Source: Triatoma infestans (Eukaryota; Arthropoda; Insecta; Hemiptera; Reduviidae). From it: 64,000 nucleotides of DNA. Below are positions 11,558 to 24,090 of the stretch, piece by piece. Position 1 is the stretch's first letter; every line of letters starts with the position of its first letter. Both the position numbers and the translations under genes were made by a program. The notes beneath the pieces are model-generated. The model was given only the letters and a program-made list of their open reading frames with translations, did no database searches and had not been told where the DNA came from. The DNA lies in the NCBI GenBank assembly GCA_011037195.1, contig JAAEAF010003069.1, positions 49,211-113,210 on the forward strand, written 5' to 3'.

Positions 11558-14500
11558 TTAACTTACTTTAAGTACTGGTGACCGAACTGTTATATTCTTA
11601 AATTCTGGAAGAAAAGTAAGTACTAGAGAGCTCTGGGTAAATGCCAAGAGCCACTCGGAGACAGTACTTAGAACATGCCACGTGTATCCTCCATCAGACG
11701 GTTTCCACATCTTTTTAGTATGTGCTAAAATAAAAATTTTAATTTTAGTAGGAACTTTCATTACTTCTTTACTATTGTATGTTTAACATTTTTGAAAGAT
11801 ATGACAAAAGTGTAAACGAATTCCTCCTAATCATTAAACTAAAACCGTACACAAATTTATTATCAAAAGTAAAAACTGTTGCATTTGCTGATGATTTACT
11901 TCTAATAATCTGGGGGAAAGGATGGCGGAACTTGAAATGCTGGCAAATTATAGTTGAAAAGAAGTCTCAATATGAGCCTGAAGAAAAAAAATTGAGTTTA
12001 ATGCTGCGAAATCTGCTTGTATGATTATATCGAAGAAATGAATGGCAACTGCATATTCACTATGAAGGCCAACAAGTCGACAGCTTAAAGTATTTACGAG
12101 TCAAGAATATCACCAGACAAGAACTTCACCTGGAAAGCGCACATAGACTGCACCATGAATAAGTTGCCTGGGACTCTTGAATAAACTAAACAAAATGGCT
12201 AAAGATTATTGGAGACTAGCTAGTGAAGCCAAAGAAATAATTTATTATGGTGCAATTTTGCCTCTCATTAAGCGTGCAGCCCCGGTATGGTCCGAGAGCT
12301 TCAAAAGGAAGTATAATGTCAAAAAACTATCGCGGGTACAAAGGTTAATTGCATATGAATTATTAAGGGTTTTGGAACAATTTCGTACTCGGCAGCGTAT
12401 GTCCAAGCTTGGCGTACGGCCAAGTTAGTATCCAAAGAAATACAAATCAAGGAAATTTCCAGGAAATACCTAATCATACGAGGTTCACTAAGTTATCAGC
12501 AATACATTCAACAGGACATTGATTTGCTAGTATCACGCAATAAGTGGAGGCACCCAGGAAAGTTGGAAAAGATACAAGAACTTGAAGAAAATTTTCAATA
12601 CAGACTAAAGATATAAACGGATGGAAGTAAGCAAAATGAAACGTGGGTGCAGTTTTTATACTTTGACGGCAGGATTATGTTTGATGGGACATACAAACTA
12701 AAGAATGGCTGTTCAAATGATCAGTCAAAACTTTTGGCAATTGCTAAAGTTCTCGGCTGGTTTCTCTACACTGCAAAGATGAAGAGACTGACGCAGTTTT
12801 AATAATCACAGTTAGCCGCACAGCTATAGACTCAACAAACAATCCAACCATTCACACCTCACTAGTGGAAGAAGTGTGGGGCCAGTTGGCAGCTCTGCTA
12901 AATGATCATAACTTTCTAGTACATGTCGCATGGGTGAAAACTCATTGAGGGAAACGAAAGAACTGATGAATTGGCTAAGCTGGCTTCACACAGGGAAGAT
13001 ATGGAGGTGTGTTTTCGAGGCTTCCCATGAGCTACATCTTAAGACTTCTGCGTGAAGATTCTTTAGTAGAGTGGCAACAAAGATAGTCATTATCAGAAGC
13101 TGGTGTTTTGAAGAAGGAATTTTTCACTGAGATAAAAGACAGGCTTGAATCGCCTATCGGAAGTCTTCTACACACTCACCAGATACTGACAGGACATGGA
13201 CGCACTAGAGAGTATTTACAACGTTTCAAGAGTAGCCAATTATGTTGTGTATAAATTTAAAAAAATAATTATCATAGATTTTCATTGAATATAAAGATTT
13301 CATTGAACACAATTAGAATACCCTAAACATATCGGATATTTTGGAAATACAGATTTGTATTTAATATAGAAAAAAAAAACAAAAACAAAAACAAAAAAAC
13401 GATCGACAAAACAAAGTAGAATAATAGAAAATGTTTCTATCCCCAACAATAATAAATCAAATTACAAAATGGAAATTTGTTATTGTTCCAGCTGTCACCG
13501 TAGGTATACAAAACGGATGCGAGCAAGATGACTGGTTGAGCCGAAACTCAAACATTCGGCGATGGTTAAAAGAAATGCAGAAAAGATAAGTGTTTAAATA
13601 GATATTTAACATACGAAGATGAGTTGATGGGAAGCAGAAAAGATGAACTTTAATATAAAAGCGATCGTCCAGCGATAACAGAAAAAATAGACTGTTAATT
13701 ATTTAAAGTAAAAATTAACTTATCTTTTAAATAGATGAGATGCGGAGACACTGAAACGGCTTTAAGGCTAAAACTGCAACTGCAGATGCGTATGAAATGT
13801 ATTTATGTGTGTAGAAAAAGATGTGTGGTTGAATGTAGCAAAAGCGAAAAAAGAAAATAAATTAAAAAGGGGCCAAAAAAAAAGCAACAGTTGCGGTAAA
13901 CTACCAACCTGCAATCAGTTAGCGGTGGTTATAATTAATCTAGTAATTAAAGACGCGGATTGTAATAGAAGCGGAACACACAGTTGAAGTTCATACATAC
14001 ACAAAAGAAAAACTAAAGTTACAAACACTAGCTAAAAGCTATATAAGGTAATGCAGAGAAATAATAATACACAGGGAACTGCTAAAAAAGATACTTAAAA
14101 ATAAACTTAAAACCATAACTTCTCTTGTTAAAATACGTTTGCAAACTGCAAATATGATCCAGGATTTGAAGATTAAAATTTGTTACAGATTTTAAAATTT
14201 GTTATATTAGTTAATACTGGACTCTCCTAAACAGAGGATACCATTGTGGATGTTGTGTGTCATCGAGATATAATTTGTACTTGATTTGTTTCATTTTCGT
14301 GGATATTCTCATAGGTATTTGCTTCTTTAAGTGGATTACAAAATATATTGGCATATTTTTACTTCCTTTTCCTGCTAAGAATTGCGATCGTATCAATTTT
14401 TTGAAATTCAGTTTTCACCAGAAGTACATGTTTTGAGGTATCCTAGGACAGATATATGTATGTTTTCAATGGTAATATGCAGTGTGTTGTGTGATAATGA

Positions 14501-17500
14501 ACAAAATATCTCAAAAACGAAAAATCGCGAGATGCTAAAACTTAATATTTCGTGGGTAAAACCACACATATTGAAGGTTTCGGTCAATAGAAACTACGAC
14601 TTTACTGGAAGGATTTCAGTTGATCGTGATTTTCTTAAAAAAAATGAGTCCAACCATTTTCTTTAAACTTCGTATAGTTTCTCTTCACATAAATGACTAT
14701 CAATTTTATTTAAAACAATTTTCTATAAAAATGGATTTTTTTAAATTTTCTGAAGAGCAATAATGTTAGCTTTCAGTTATAATAGGTACAAGCCATTTCA
14801 GTACAATTTTTAGTTTTATTTCTAAAACAATATAAATAAATTAAAAGCAAAATATATACCTCCATTGAATTGTTTTGATGCTATTATTGCGGGTATTATG
14901 GTTGTAAAAACTAAAATCACACAAATGGAGCAGAGTACAAAGCGCACCACGAATAGCATAGATGAAGCATTCTCCTTCTGAAGGTGGTATGAAAATGTGG
15001 TCTAAACAAATAACAGATTGTTAAATAATTTTTATGATTACAGTTTCTTAGATTAGTCAGCGGTTAGAAATATGACATTTTTAGAAATGAAAGATACTGA
15101 TATTTAATAATAATTTCTTTTACATAAAAATCATATTACCAAATAAAAAATACTCTTGCAATAAAAGTTATTGCAGACCATACATATAAAAAAAAATAAA
15201 CTGGTGTGAGACACACACTACTTTCTTACTGCAGTTTACACAGATTTAAGTAACAAATTTTGTTCAAACTAATAATTCTTATTAAATGTTTGCTTGTCTT
15301 CAATTTTTAAAAATCAATTGAAGAATCTAAACTTAATAAAATGACTTTTTTGAGGAACCATACACTCCTCCTCCCCCAAAACTTCTTTAAATGAATTTTC
15401 TCTGAAAAACTTCCTAATAAAAGTAATAGGTCTCTGAATTCGAAGTCATTGTCACAAATTTAATGAAATCCTTCGGTATTTTTATGGATAAAATCATAGA
15501 AAACTGAAAATAACTTTAGTAAAAATGCATTTGTCGGTCAATCGATTTTCTTCAAACTCAGAATTTTGACAGCATATTTAATGCTAATTAATATTATTTA
15601 AATGATTGAATTGTATAATAAACTGAAATAGCACTTTAGAAGAAAACATAACCCCGCCTCTTTCCGAAAAGCCACCTTAAATGTATTTTAATAAACTGAA
15701 AGTTATTACTGGAAATTAAAGAAACATTTATTGTGGAACAATGCCGGAAAAATGAAGTGATCATGAAAAAAAGACGAGTTTTCTACTTTTAATACTTGAT
15801 CTAGTATTTAGTAAAATAGAAGTGATTTGAAGTGGAGGAAAATAAGATTAGAGAAAACAAAAAAATTAATTAGATATCAATCATCTTAGTTGTAACACGG
15901 ATGGTTTCACAATGAAAGAAGGCTGGGGCTACGGCCTACTTTTAGACAGGAGATCAAAAGATACGTGAGAGAGATGAAGAGAGGTAAAAGACACTGCTAC
16001 AACCCCCCATAAGTCCTACCCGGATTCACAATGAACGCAACTGCCGACAATCATAAGGATAAATGCTGTGAAGCTGAGGAAAAATTCTTTTGTGAATGGA
16101 CTGCTTTCCAGGTGAGATTTATGCCATTCTTTGTTGCATCTCAGTTGAGCACTATGGAAATCAAATTTGAAAGGGTTTCTATCTGTCCACATAGCCAAGC
16201 TCTATTCAAGGCACTGTGTTCTGGTATCTTCACCGTATTATCATTACTACAAAGTTTTAGAAGACTAGAAATATACCTTTTCAAAAGAGTTGTTCTACTC
16301 TGAGTACCAGATAATATGGAAATCTTGGGGAATGAGATGTTATAAGTTGGCCAAATTAAGTGCCTCTCTTCACTTCATTGTTTCGGAGTCTTAGTTGGCG
16401 GTTTTTAGGCACTTATCTGTCTCCTTGCAAGCATAGATAGTTTTACTGCATTCATCCTTATGTATGAGCAGTATGTCGGCAGTCTAAGTGTTCATTGGAA
16501 GTCCATATTGGACTAATAGGGAGATGTTGCTGTGTCTTTTACAGACCTCTCTTAGGCATGCAGTTGGATACCTTAGAGCTTAGAATGTTATAGGGGTATT
16601 TGCACTGCGACCTGTAAGATCTATTGTGCCCCCAGGAGCCTTCTCAGTGCACTACCCATCACCGAGCAGTGAGCTGAAAAGGATCTTAGGAAGAGGAAAA
16701 GGGTAGCAACCCTGGACCTCCATGTTGCTAATCCCTTTTCTTTGGATACCTTACTGGACATTGTGGCTTAAGGAGTCATCTCTGCGTAATGGTCAGACCT
16801 CTTTTATAGGGTTTGCGAGAGAGAGGAAGACACACCCATCCATCTAATGACAGTTTGCATGGATAGTGAAGAAATTAGGTTCGGCACATTTAGTCGAGCA
16901 GGATGTCTGTGGAGAGCTTGTTATTTCTTAATATAGTATTAAGTTATTTCTATATATTTTAATTGAATTAGATCTGGTCTGAATTTCCGTTCTACACACG
17001 GTTATTGTTGTTATTGTTCTTTAGTTAGCTATATCTAGAGCAGAGAGACTGCTGGGTTGGCAAAGAATTTTGTAGTTCTCCCCGTTGTTGAATAATAATA
17101 GAAAAGGAGATTTAGTGAAGAACACGGTTATTGAATCTGAAAATCCATTTTTATTTCATTCCCTTTGATTTATTATTATTAAACTAAAATATGCAAAATT
17201 ATTATAAACTAAATATTATCATATTTGTCTGAAATTATTACAACAAATACAATAAACAGAATCACCTGGAAAATGAAGTAAATGCTTCCACCAATAAAAC
17301 AAAGTACAGCCCCAACATAATGTGCTTCTTTGAATTTTGATACTTGAAAATTACCTACAATATCTAAACCCAGACAGGAAATATAGCCACAGTAAGTTGC
17401 TACTCTATTTAGTCTAAGTTTAGGCTTAAGATTCCATGTTAATTCCATTTGCTTCCGAATTTGGAGATGTCTGATGTAAACACAAAAAGCCACTGTAAAT

Positions 17501-20500
17501 TTTTTTTATATTTTAATTTCTATAATTAGTGTATTCTAATTTTAGCTTATTCATTTTTTACTTAAAATATTTTGTATTTTATTTTTTTCATAGAATTTAA
17601 TAGTAATTAAATATTTCCTATTTGGAAAAAAAAATTGATTAAGTCTAACTATTCTCCTGATTCATCATTTTTATTCACCTCATTTGAACCACTCCTCTTA
17701 ACAAACATAAATAAAATACGTTCATAGCGGATTTGAGATAACACTCGTGGCTGTTTTATTTGACCTATTTTAATCAAAGTTCCTCAATTAATTTGACCCA
17801 ACTAACTTAATTGGCTTCCCGCTAATTACCGCTTAATTGATTTAAAAAAAAAAAAAAAAAAAATGAAGTTAAAAATTAAAGGAATAAGAAAGAAAAGATT
17901 TAAATGTATTAAATTTGCATTTTATTTACAAAGTCGAATTGGCTTTCTACTTCTCTTCTTGATGCAAGAGGAAGTACAGCAATCGGATCACAATTGTGAA
18001 TTTGAGTTTACCGAAAACATTTATTTTAAGTTGGTGACTGATTGCGAAGAAAAGTTTCTTACGAATAATTTCCCCATTTCTCCTCAATTTTGTTTGTATG
18101 TGTGTATCTTTCATATGGACAAAATAATAAAAATGAAAATTACAGAAAGCCTAAACATGATATCCCAGTTAGATATTAAGGTTTCTGACAAATCCATCAA
18201 TGCAACTTTATTGGATGTTCTTTTTACGCGTTTTTTTTTCAATGGCTACAACGATTTTTTATATACATTACACATACATACATGATTATATTGGCCTATC
18301 ACAGTTAATAGCTGAATCGAAATCTCTAGAAAAGCATAGAAATTCCAGGGATGTGGTGACGAATTCAAATGGAAAATGTTTGCTTTCTTTTTTAGATGAC
18401 TTTAATTTCGTCATAATAAACAGACGTACCAGGGGCGATACGTTAGGGCAATATACATTTATTGGACCTACAGGTTATCGCTTATTGATCTATGCTTAGT
18501 GTCTGCTGATCTATTATCTGTTGTATCAGATTTTGAAGTTGGTAAACACCATTATTCGGACCACCTCCCTATTGCCCTCAAATGTATTAGTGGGGTAAAT
18601 GGGGATGAGACTATGCCCCATTTAAAAATGAGATAAAGTATGAAAGGGAACATAGAACCAAGAGCGATTCTGCTCAATTGAGTTTGATTATCTTATTGAA
18701 AGTTTAAAGAGTTTTGCGAGTAAATATAAGTTGATGTATTCTTGTAAAATCAATAAATTCAAATAGTTATGGTTTGATTACGAATGTTCATGCGCGCAGT
18801 TGTCTGTTTAAACTTCTTAATCTTTATATAAAAAAACAGCTCTGTTACAATTAAAGCATACGTGTATATACGTGCTAGGAATGATTATAAAAATAAATGT
18901 ACTTTGAAGAAAAGGCAATATTTTGAAAACACAATTAACAAGTTTAAAGATGTTTCGGATTCCAAACATTTTTTGGGTCTAGTTAGATTTTTTAAATTTA
19001 GAGAATTTAGAATTGATAGCAGTATATCTGTAAGTGATTGGGTTTCGTAATTTAAATCATTGCTGAATCCCGCGCTGGCGGCCGCTAGATTACATTATGC
19101 AAAACCCTATATAAAAAATTAGGAAATTGATGCGCCTTTTGAAATGTGTGAACTATTGACTGTTTGTAGTAAAGCTAGAAATAATAAGGCGCCTGGGACT
19201 GATAGAGTCCCATATGAGTACCTAAAAATGCACCTGACATTTTCTTAGATAAATTGCTTGAAGTTTTCAATGATATTTACGATAAAGGGCGGGTACCTGA
19301 AAGATTTAAAGAGCTATAATTTTCCTAATCTATAAAAAGTTCGGATCCTGTCTCAAATTATAGAGGGATTTCTTTTGGTAATAGTACAGGTAAGCTGTTT
19401 GCAGGACTACTATTAGCGAGGTTAACTAACTGGCTGAACAAGAATTATTGGCCGAGTTTCAAGCTGGCTTTAGGCACTCATTCTTAAACCATTGATAATG
19501 TATTCAGTCTGATGAGTTCTATTAAGCTCACACTATGCAAGAAGTGGAGAAAAGTTTTCGCTTTTTTCATAGATTTTTCGGCGGCGTTCGGCAGAATCGA
19601 TCATTTCTCCTTATATATAAGCTTTCGCTGATTGGCTGTGCAACAAAAGTGTTAAATGCACTAAAAACATTTACTTTGAAACTCAAGCATGTGTATGGTG
19701 CCAGAATAGTCTATCGGAACCCTTTGATACTTCTATTGGATTGAAGCAGGGCTGCCTATTAAGCCCGCTCTTGTTCTCACTTTTCAACAATGATATTGAT
19801 AAGTGTATGGGGGGGGGGGTGGCCGTATAGGAACAACTAACTAAAGCTATAAATATCTTGTTGTGACCTAACTTCTAATTTGTCTCTGGACAATCTTTTT
19901 TAGGAAAAAGCTCAGAAATCAAAATTTGCGATAAATACTTTCAACAAAATCTTGTGTAACAAAAATATTGCCTTTTCTTGCAAGCTAAGAATATTTAATG
20001 CTGTATCTAGGTCCTAGATATGGGTATTTAATGCTGCTATGGTCCGCAGATATGGTGTTCTAGGATATACCCTACTAAGATTCTTTGTTAAAAAATGCTT
20101 TAACTTGCCAGTGAATACTCCAGATTTTGTTTTATTTTTAGAGACTAGTGTCTTTCCGATTTTTTCGTATACGACAATATTGAATTTGACATATGCATGT
20201 AAATGTTTAGAGCTTCCACCGCATAGATTCCCAAATATTATAAAAGAAATTGTTTTTTATAATGACTGGGTGGATCTTTGCTCAACATATAATATTGAGC
20301 TGGACAGCCTGTTAAGTAAGGAGGTTAAAATAAATGATGTTTGAAATAAAATGAAAGTTAAATTATACAATGCTCTATGCAATTATAGAAACTTATAAAA
20401 ATAATGCATTACATAGCGTACACCACGGTCTGTATAAGTCCTTAAAGAGCTATAATTGCATCAATAATATTAACCTTGACAGTTCATTGATTATTGGCTC

Positions 20501-23500
20501 ATAAAAATTAGAGGAGAATTACTTTATTTAAATGATTGTGATTTTAATAAAACAATAAAAATTTACTCCTTGTGCAATTTGGGAGAAAATTAGAATGTCA
20601 CGCACTTAATTGCAAGATGCCCCGTTTTGAAAGAATTTCGGGTGAAGTTTTTTGACAAAGATATTCTAAACTTCGAGGAATTACTAGAATACCTTGACAG
20701 TACAGATTGTCAAGTTTAATTAACTACTGTAGCAAATCTGCCTGGAATTATAGATATTTGTTAGTTAAACAGTTTAATTTTTAGACTTATTCTTATCAAA
20801 TTATTTTAATCAGTTTTTTCTTTGTATATTGTTGTTTACATTTCTTTGTATATTTTCTTTGTATTTTCTACGTTTAGTTTTACTCTGATTTGTGACTAAG
20901 TTTCAACTAGTAATTGTGATGTACTTATTTGTTTTTTTAAGGAGAAACTACATGTTTTCACATTCTGCTTATTCTTATTGTTTGTACTTATCCTCTTATT
21001 TACAATATTGTTTAATTATTCAGATATAAACATGTGGCAACTCCTCAGACGGTCATGTGACCATTGAGTATATCTTCAAAATTGTACTTGGGGAAAAAAT
21101 AATTTTTTTTGTTCAACAAAAAATAAGGATTATTATTATTATTATTATTATTGGCCTATCTTTCTTTTTAAATATTATTCTGAGCAATGGATTTTTATAG
21201 GTTTTTTGAGGAAGATGCAATATTAAATTTCTATCAGCTGCCAATTGAGTATAATATATGCTTTCAGCGACTTCATAAGTTTAAGGGCAACTAAGCTAGT
21301 TAGTGAGTTCTAGTTGGTTAGTCCCAACAAGAATACTTGTCTCCAAGAACTGTGAAAATACAGTTTTAGTAGAGAAAGTTATGTGAATGTTTCAGCAGAA
21401 TTTTTGTCCTGTGATGAAAATTTTATGTTGAATATCTGGAATGGTTAAGGATGGCGTTTTAACGATCGTGTCTGGATAAATGTTAGATGTCTAGAGGCAC
21501 AGGCTGGAAAGCTAAAGGCCTCCTATCTAAAAGATATACTCTGGCTACCTTTGATATCAGCGTTTTGTATGTCTTAAAAGTGTACAGTCTGCATGTGTGA
21601 GAGAAATATGAATGTTTTTGCTTGTGGGAAGATTAAACCTAAGTAACAACACATCAACATTTCTGCAGTCCATATATGTATACAGCAGTGGCGGCTACTG
21701 GTATTCGCGATTGCGCGACTGAACCCCCTAGCTATTTGAAAAAAATAAAAAGTAACAACTTATCATCATATGTTTATTACTTTCTCTTATTTTTATTTAT
21801 TTCAATTTCAAAAAGTATTTTCATTTTTATTTATATTAGTTTCAAACCTTAGTCACAGTAAAAACAGTATATTGCCTGGTATCAAATTTCAATCAAATCC
21901 AATGGTGCGAAAAAAATAATTGCACAGAAATTAGGAATTAGGGACGAGAATCAGAAATAAAAGCATAGGAACGTATATCAATATAGGAGCTCACTCTAAT
22001 GTGTTGTTTAATATACTGTGCATTTTTGTACGATTGTAGGATGCACATATCAGGAGATGTATAAAATGTAGGAAGTTGGAGGTTCACAGTTCGGCATCGC
22101 GCTGGAGAATTTAATATATATATATATACAAAATTTCTTTGTGTTAGTATAGAAAAGTGTATATTCCTTATTACTTTTTAAAATAAGAGTGGGGGATTCT
22201 TGCGCGATGAATCTCACGACGAACTTACCCGATCTTACCCGGAGTTAAAAAAGATGTTTTTCTATCGAATGTATTTTGTGTGTGTGTGTGTGCGTGTGAA
22301 GAGCATAGCTCAAAAACGAAAAACCGTAGAAAGTTGAAACTTGATATTCCGTAGGTATCACCATGGGATTTGACCCTAAGTTGTCTGTCAAAAACTAGTA
22401 CCACTTTACTAGTTTTTTTTTTTTAGTTTTTTGCCATTTTCTCAAAAACGGCTTCGACGATTTTCTTCAAACTTGGTATATCAACTACATATACAAAGAG
22501 CTACAACTTTTTTTTAAAACATTTCTCTGGGAAAATTCAAATAAGGACAGTATGGGCGGGGGGATGGGGTTAGGTTTTCAGTTAAAGTGCTATTTCAGTT
22601 TATTAGACAATTCTGCATTTAAACAATGTTAATTACAATTAAATATGTTGTTGAAATTCCGAGTTTGAAAAATCGGATAACCGGAAGTGCGTTTACTTTA
22701 CCACTTTACTAAATGATTTTTTCATTTTTTCGAGATTTTCTCAAAAATTGCTCAGACGATTTTCTTGAAACTTCTTATATAAACTAAACATACAAAGATT
22801 TATAACTTTTATTTGAAACATTTGTCTAGTAAAATTCATTTAAGGGCACTTTTAGGGGAGGGGTGTGGTTATATTTTTCTCCAAAGTACTATCATAGTCG
22901 ATTATACAATTCTAACATCCAAACAAAATTAATTAGAAATAAATAGATGGCCAAAATTCCGAGTTTCAAGAAATTAATAATACCGGAAGTGCGTTTTTAC
23001 TGAACCGTTTTTTCAGTTTTCGACGGTTCCATTCAATTTGGTACACTAACTATAAAATTTTTCAATTATAATTTTGAGAACTTGTGTGAGTGTTTCATAC
23101 CAGATTTTTAGTGATGTGATGTGTCTGTGCCAATGTGTCGATTTCTATATATTGTTTTTATATTTATAAAAATTTGATGTTGGTATTGGTACTTAAAACA
23201 TCACTAAGATATATGACCCAGCAAAGAATCAATGCTAACTCATTGACATTTCCTTAGAAAGGAAACACTTTATTTAGATGATAATAAAAATTTCCATTAA
23301 GTTAACCACTTAATTTTCGAACTCAAACGGTACAACTCTTCTTTTCGCAGTTTCTCTCTGGGAGCACAGTGACAGATTTATTGTTAATTTAATATATTTA
23401 ATTGTAGGGGAGGGATGCAAGTTTTTACAGGGCTCCTGGTTTACTTCATGATTTCCATCTAGCCGAGCTACTAATAATGATAGGTAACGTAAGTATTTAA

Positions 23501-24090
23501 AAAAGAAAATGTTGAACCCCCACGTATCGAAGTGAGGAGCCGCCACTGGTATACAGTGTAAACATTAAATCCACTTCTCTCATTAGTGATCTTACTTTAT
23601 AACTTTTAACATAAATGTAAATTAAGAAAAATAAAGGCAATCTCAAAATCCACTTAAGACATAATTATGAACTTCAGTAAATTTCTAACTTATAAGAATA
23701 AAAAAAACTAATGTTAAATATACTATCTAATAAATAATAAAACAAAAATTTGTTTACTTACACAACATTGACGTAATATTTAAAAGTTGGGCAAATATAC
23801 AACTTTCCGGTGATAAGGTGCCAGTGTCACTGATGTAAGGAAAAATTGGATAAACATGCTGTAAGCAAACTGCTACAATGAATCTGCAATAAGTGATTTA
23901 TTTTATTTAGTGAACTTTATGTTTTTGCTATATTGCACCAATCTGTCTTTTTTTTCTTCTTTTTTTTATTTTATAGAAAGCATTGTAAAACTTGAAGCAT
24001 ATATCTATTTACATACGTTATTATGAAGGTTAAAGGCGTTAACAAACACACTGCCGATGGGAATAAATGAAGATTTTTTTTTTGACCCAT
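11558..24090 (-). CDS. Dram: DRAM/TMEM150-family autophagy modulator, six-helix lysosomal membrane protein
   Basis: Five minus-strand coding exons with matching phases: 24017-24090 (ATG at 24090), 23762-23883, 17266-17492, 14860-15001 and 11558-11724. Read to the in-frame stop they give about 243 residues, within the usual DRAM range (about 238-266). Family hallmarks are the first-helix segment ending TFIIT, the luminal HVYP and PYISDTGT blocks followed by SPE (exon 2), ARG/HIS-rich VYIRHLQIR and VGNFQ (exon 3), and the closing WKPSDGGYTWH...STVSEW with LTFLPEF (exon 5). DRAM proteins sit in lysosomal membranes and modulate autophagy. The last exon ends AAA|GTAAGTTAA, so it either stops after two more residues or splices at a consensus donor into a further exon not seen here. 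Introns of 6.3 kb (17.5-23.8 kb) and 3.1 kb (11.7-14.9 kb) have been expanded by LINEs and a hAT element. The next gene downstream on the same strand is the odorant receptor. Confidence 0.88.
11790..13255 (+). mobile_element. Decayed LINE: reverse transcriptase C-terminus plus RNase H (R1/LOA-like)
   Basis: Read in shifting plus-strand frames, the stretch shows the RT catalytic block FADDLLLI (about 11890), then the post-RT region with KLNKMA..YW, IYYGAILPLIKRAAPVW and KLSRVQR (12180-12340). An RNase H domain follows, with TDGSK (about 12617) and an H-x-G-NERTDELAKLAS block near 12945-12985. It ends with LTGHGRTREYL near 13190. Many stops and frameshifts break it. It lies in the last intron of the DRAM gene, opposite in orientation. 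The clade is inferred from general layout only. Confidence 0.75.
14360..14665 (+). repeat. Dispersed repeat family, head unit
   Basis: The stretch carries the blocks AATTGCGATCGTAT, TTTTGAGGTATCC and ACAAAATATCTCAAAAACGA, then AAAATCGCGAGATG. These recur (diverged) at 8400-8500, 17950-18010, 51110-51250 and 52340-52370. A 94-codon plus-strand frame through it is fortuitous. Confidence 0.55.
15180..15720 (+). repeat. Dispersed repeat family, standalone copy
   Basis: It opens with AAACTGGTGTGAGACACAC and continues with GGTCAATCGATTTTCTTC, AAACTCAGAATTTTGACAGC, ATTGTATAATAAACTGAAAT and an AAAACATAACCCCGCC block. This is the same order of blocks as inside the hAT elements near 1700-1800 and 22560-22680, but with no hAT ends around it. 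Confidence 0.7.
15890..17103 (+). mobile_element. Decayed LINE 3' end: RNase H, zinc-knuckle-like motif and (AAT)n tail
   Basis: Plus-strand translation in broken frames shows RNase H pieces: an AFQ..F box near 16105, ICPHSQALFKAL near 16170-16210 (degraded from the usual IC.DSQAALKAL), and ILGNEM near 16320. A terminal CxxC-type region with REEDTPIHL (about 16830) follows. The copy ends TTCTCCCCGTTGTTGAATAA with an AAT run. A second copy of the 3' part is at 33340-33765, and tail-only copies are at 39546-39612 and 51709-51772. Confidence 0.65.
16615..16735 (-). mobile_element. SINE family A fragment nested in the LINE remnant
   Basis: GGAGCCTTCTCAGTGCACT followed by CCATCACCG, GATCTTAGGAAGAGG, GGGTAGCAACCCTGGACCTC matches the SINE at 5320-5561 in the same (minus) orientation. 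It lacks part of the body and the distal tRNA head. Confidence 0.6.
17863..18285 (+). other. 140-codon intronic open frame, no recognisable product
   Basis: An open frame on plus starts right after an A tract (17845-17863). Its peptide is rich in K, I and F, has no recognised domain, and overlaps the dispersed repeat block GATGCAAGAGGAAGTACAGC near 17960. It sits in a DRAM intron just upstream of a LINE. I think it is chance or an unspliced repeat rather than a gene. Confidence 0.2.
18290..21155 (+). mobile_element. 5'-truncated LINE with endonuclease and reverse transcriptase remnants and (ATT)n tail
   Basis: The plus strand shows an endonuclease C-terminus (NGKCLLSFLDDFNFVIINRR, GQYTFIGPTGY near 18440-18480, then SDHLPIAL near 18560). 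Then come the RT approach ARNNKAPGTDRVPYEYLK near 19160-19230, NYRGISF near 19360, a frame-broken FFIDFSAAFDRIDH near 19560, and LKQGCLLSPLLF near 19740. The conserved catalytic FxDD was not identified. A run of ATT at 21131-21152 probably marks the 3' tail. Stops and frameshifts are numerous. It lies in the long DRAM intron in opposite orientation, immediately upstream of the hAT element. Confidence 0.75.
21686..23548 (+). mobile_element. Non-autonomous hAT element, copy B, complete with target-site duplications
   Basis: The element starts CAGTGGCGGCTACTGG and ends with the reverse complement of CAGTGGCGGCTCCTCA. It is flanked on both sides by the perfect 8-bp direct repeat GTATACAG (21678-21685 and 23549-23556). 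An 8-bp duplication with CAG-type terminal inverted repeats is the signature of the hAT superfamily. Length is 1,863 bp with no transposase frame. The interior is AT-rich, with a GT run near 22280 and at least two diverged units of about 300 bp containing ACCGGAAGTGCGTTT (near 22680 and 22982). Copy A at 811-2746 is the inverted partner. It lies within a DRAM intron. Confidence 0.9.

Noticed and set aside
16016..16303. Overlapping plus and minus frames in the region with ICPHSQALFKAL
   Set aside because: The plus frame is a chance-open stretch of a decayed LINE RNase H; the minus frame is its shadow. Not a host gene.
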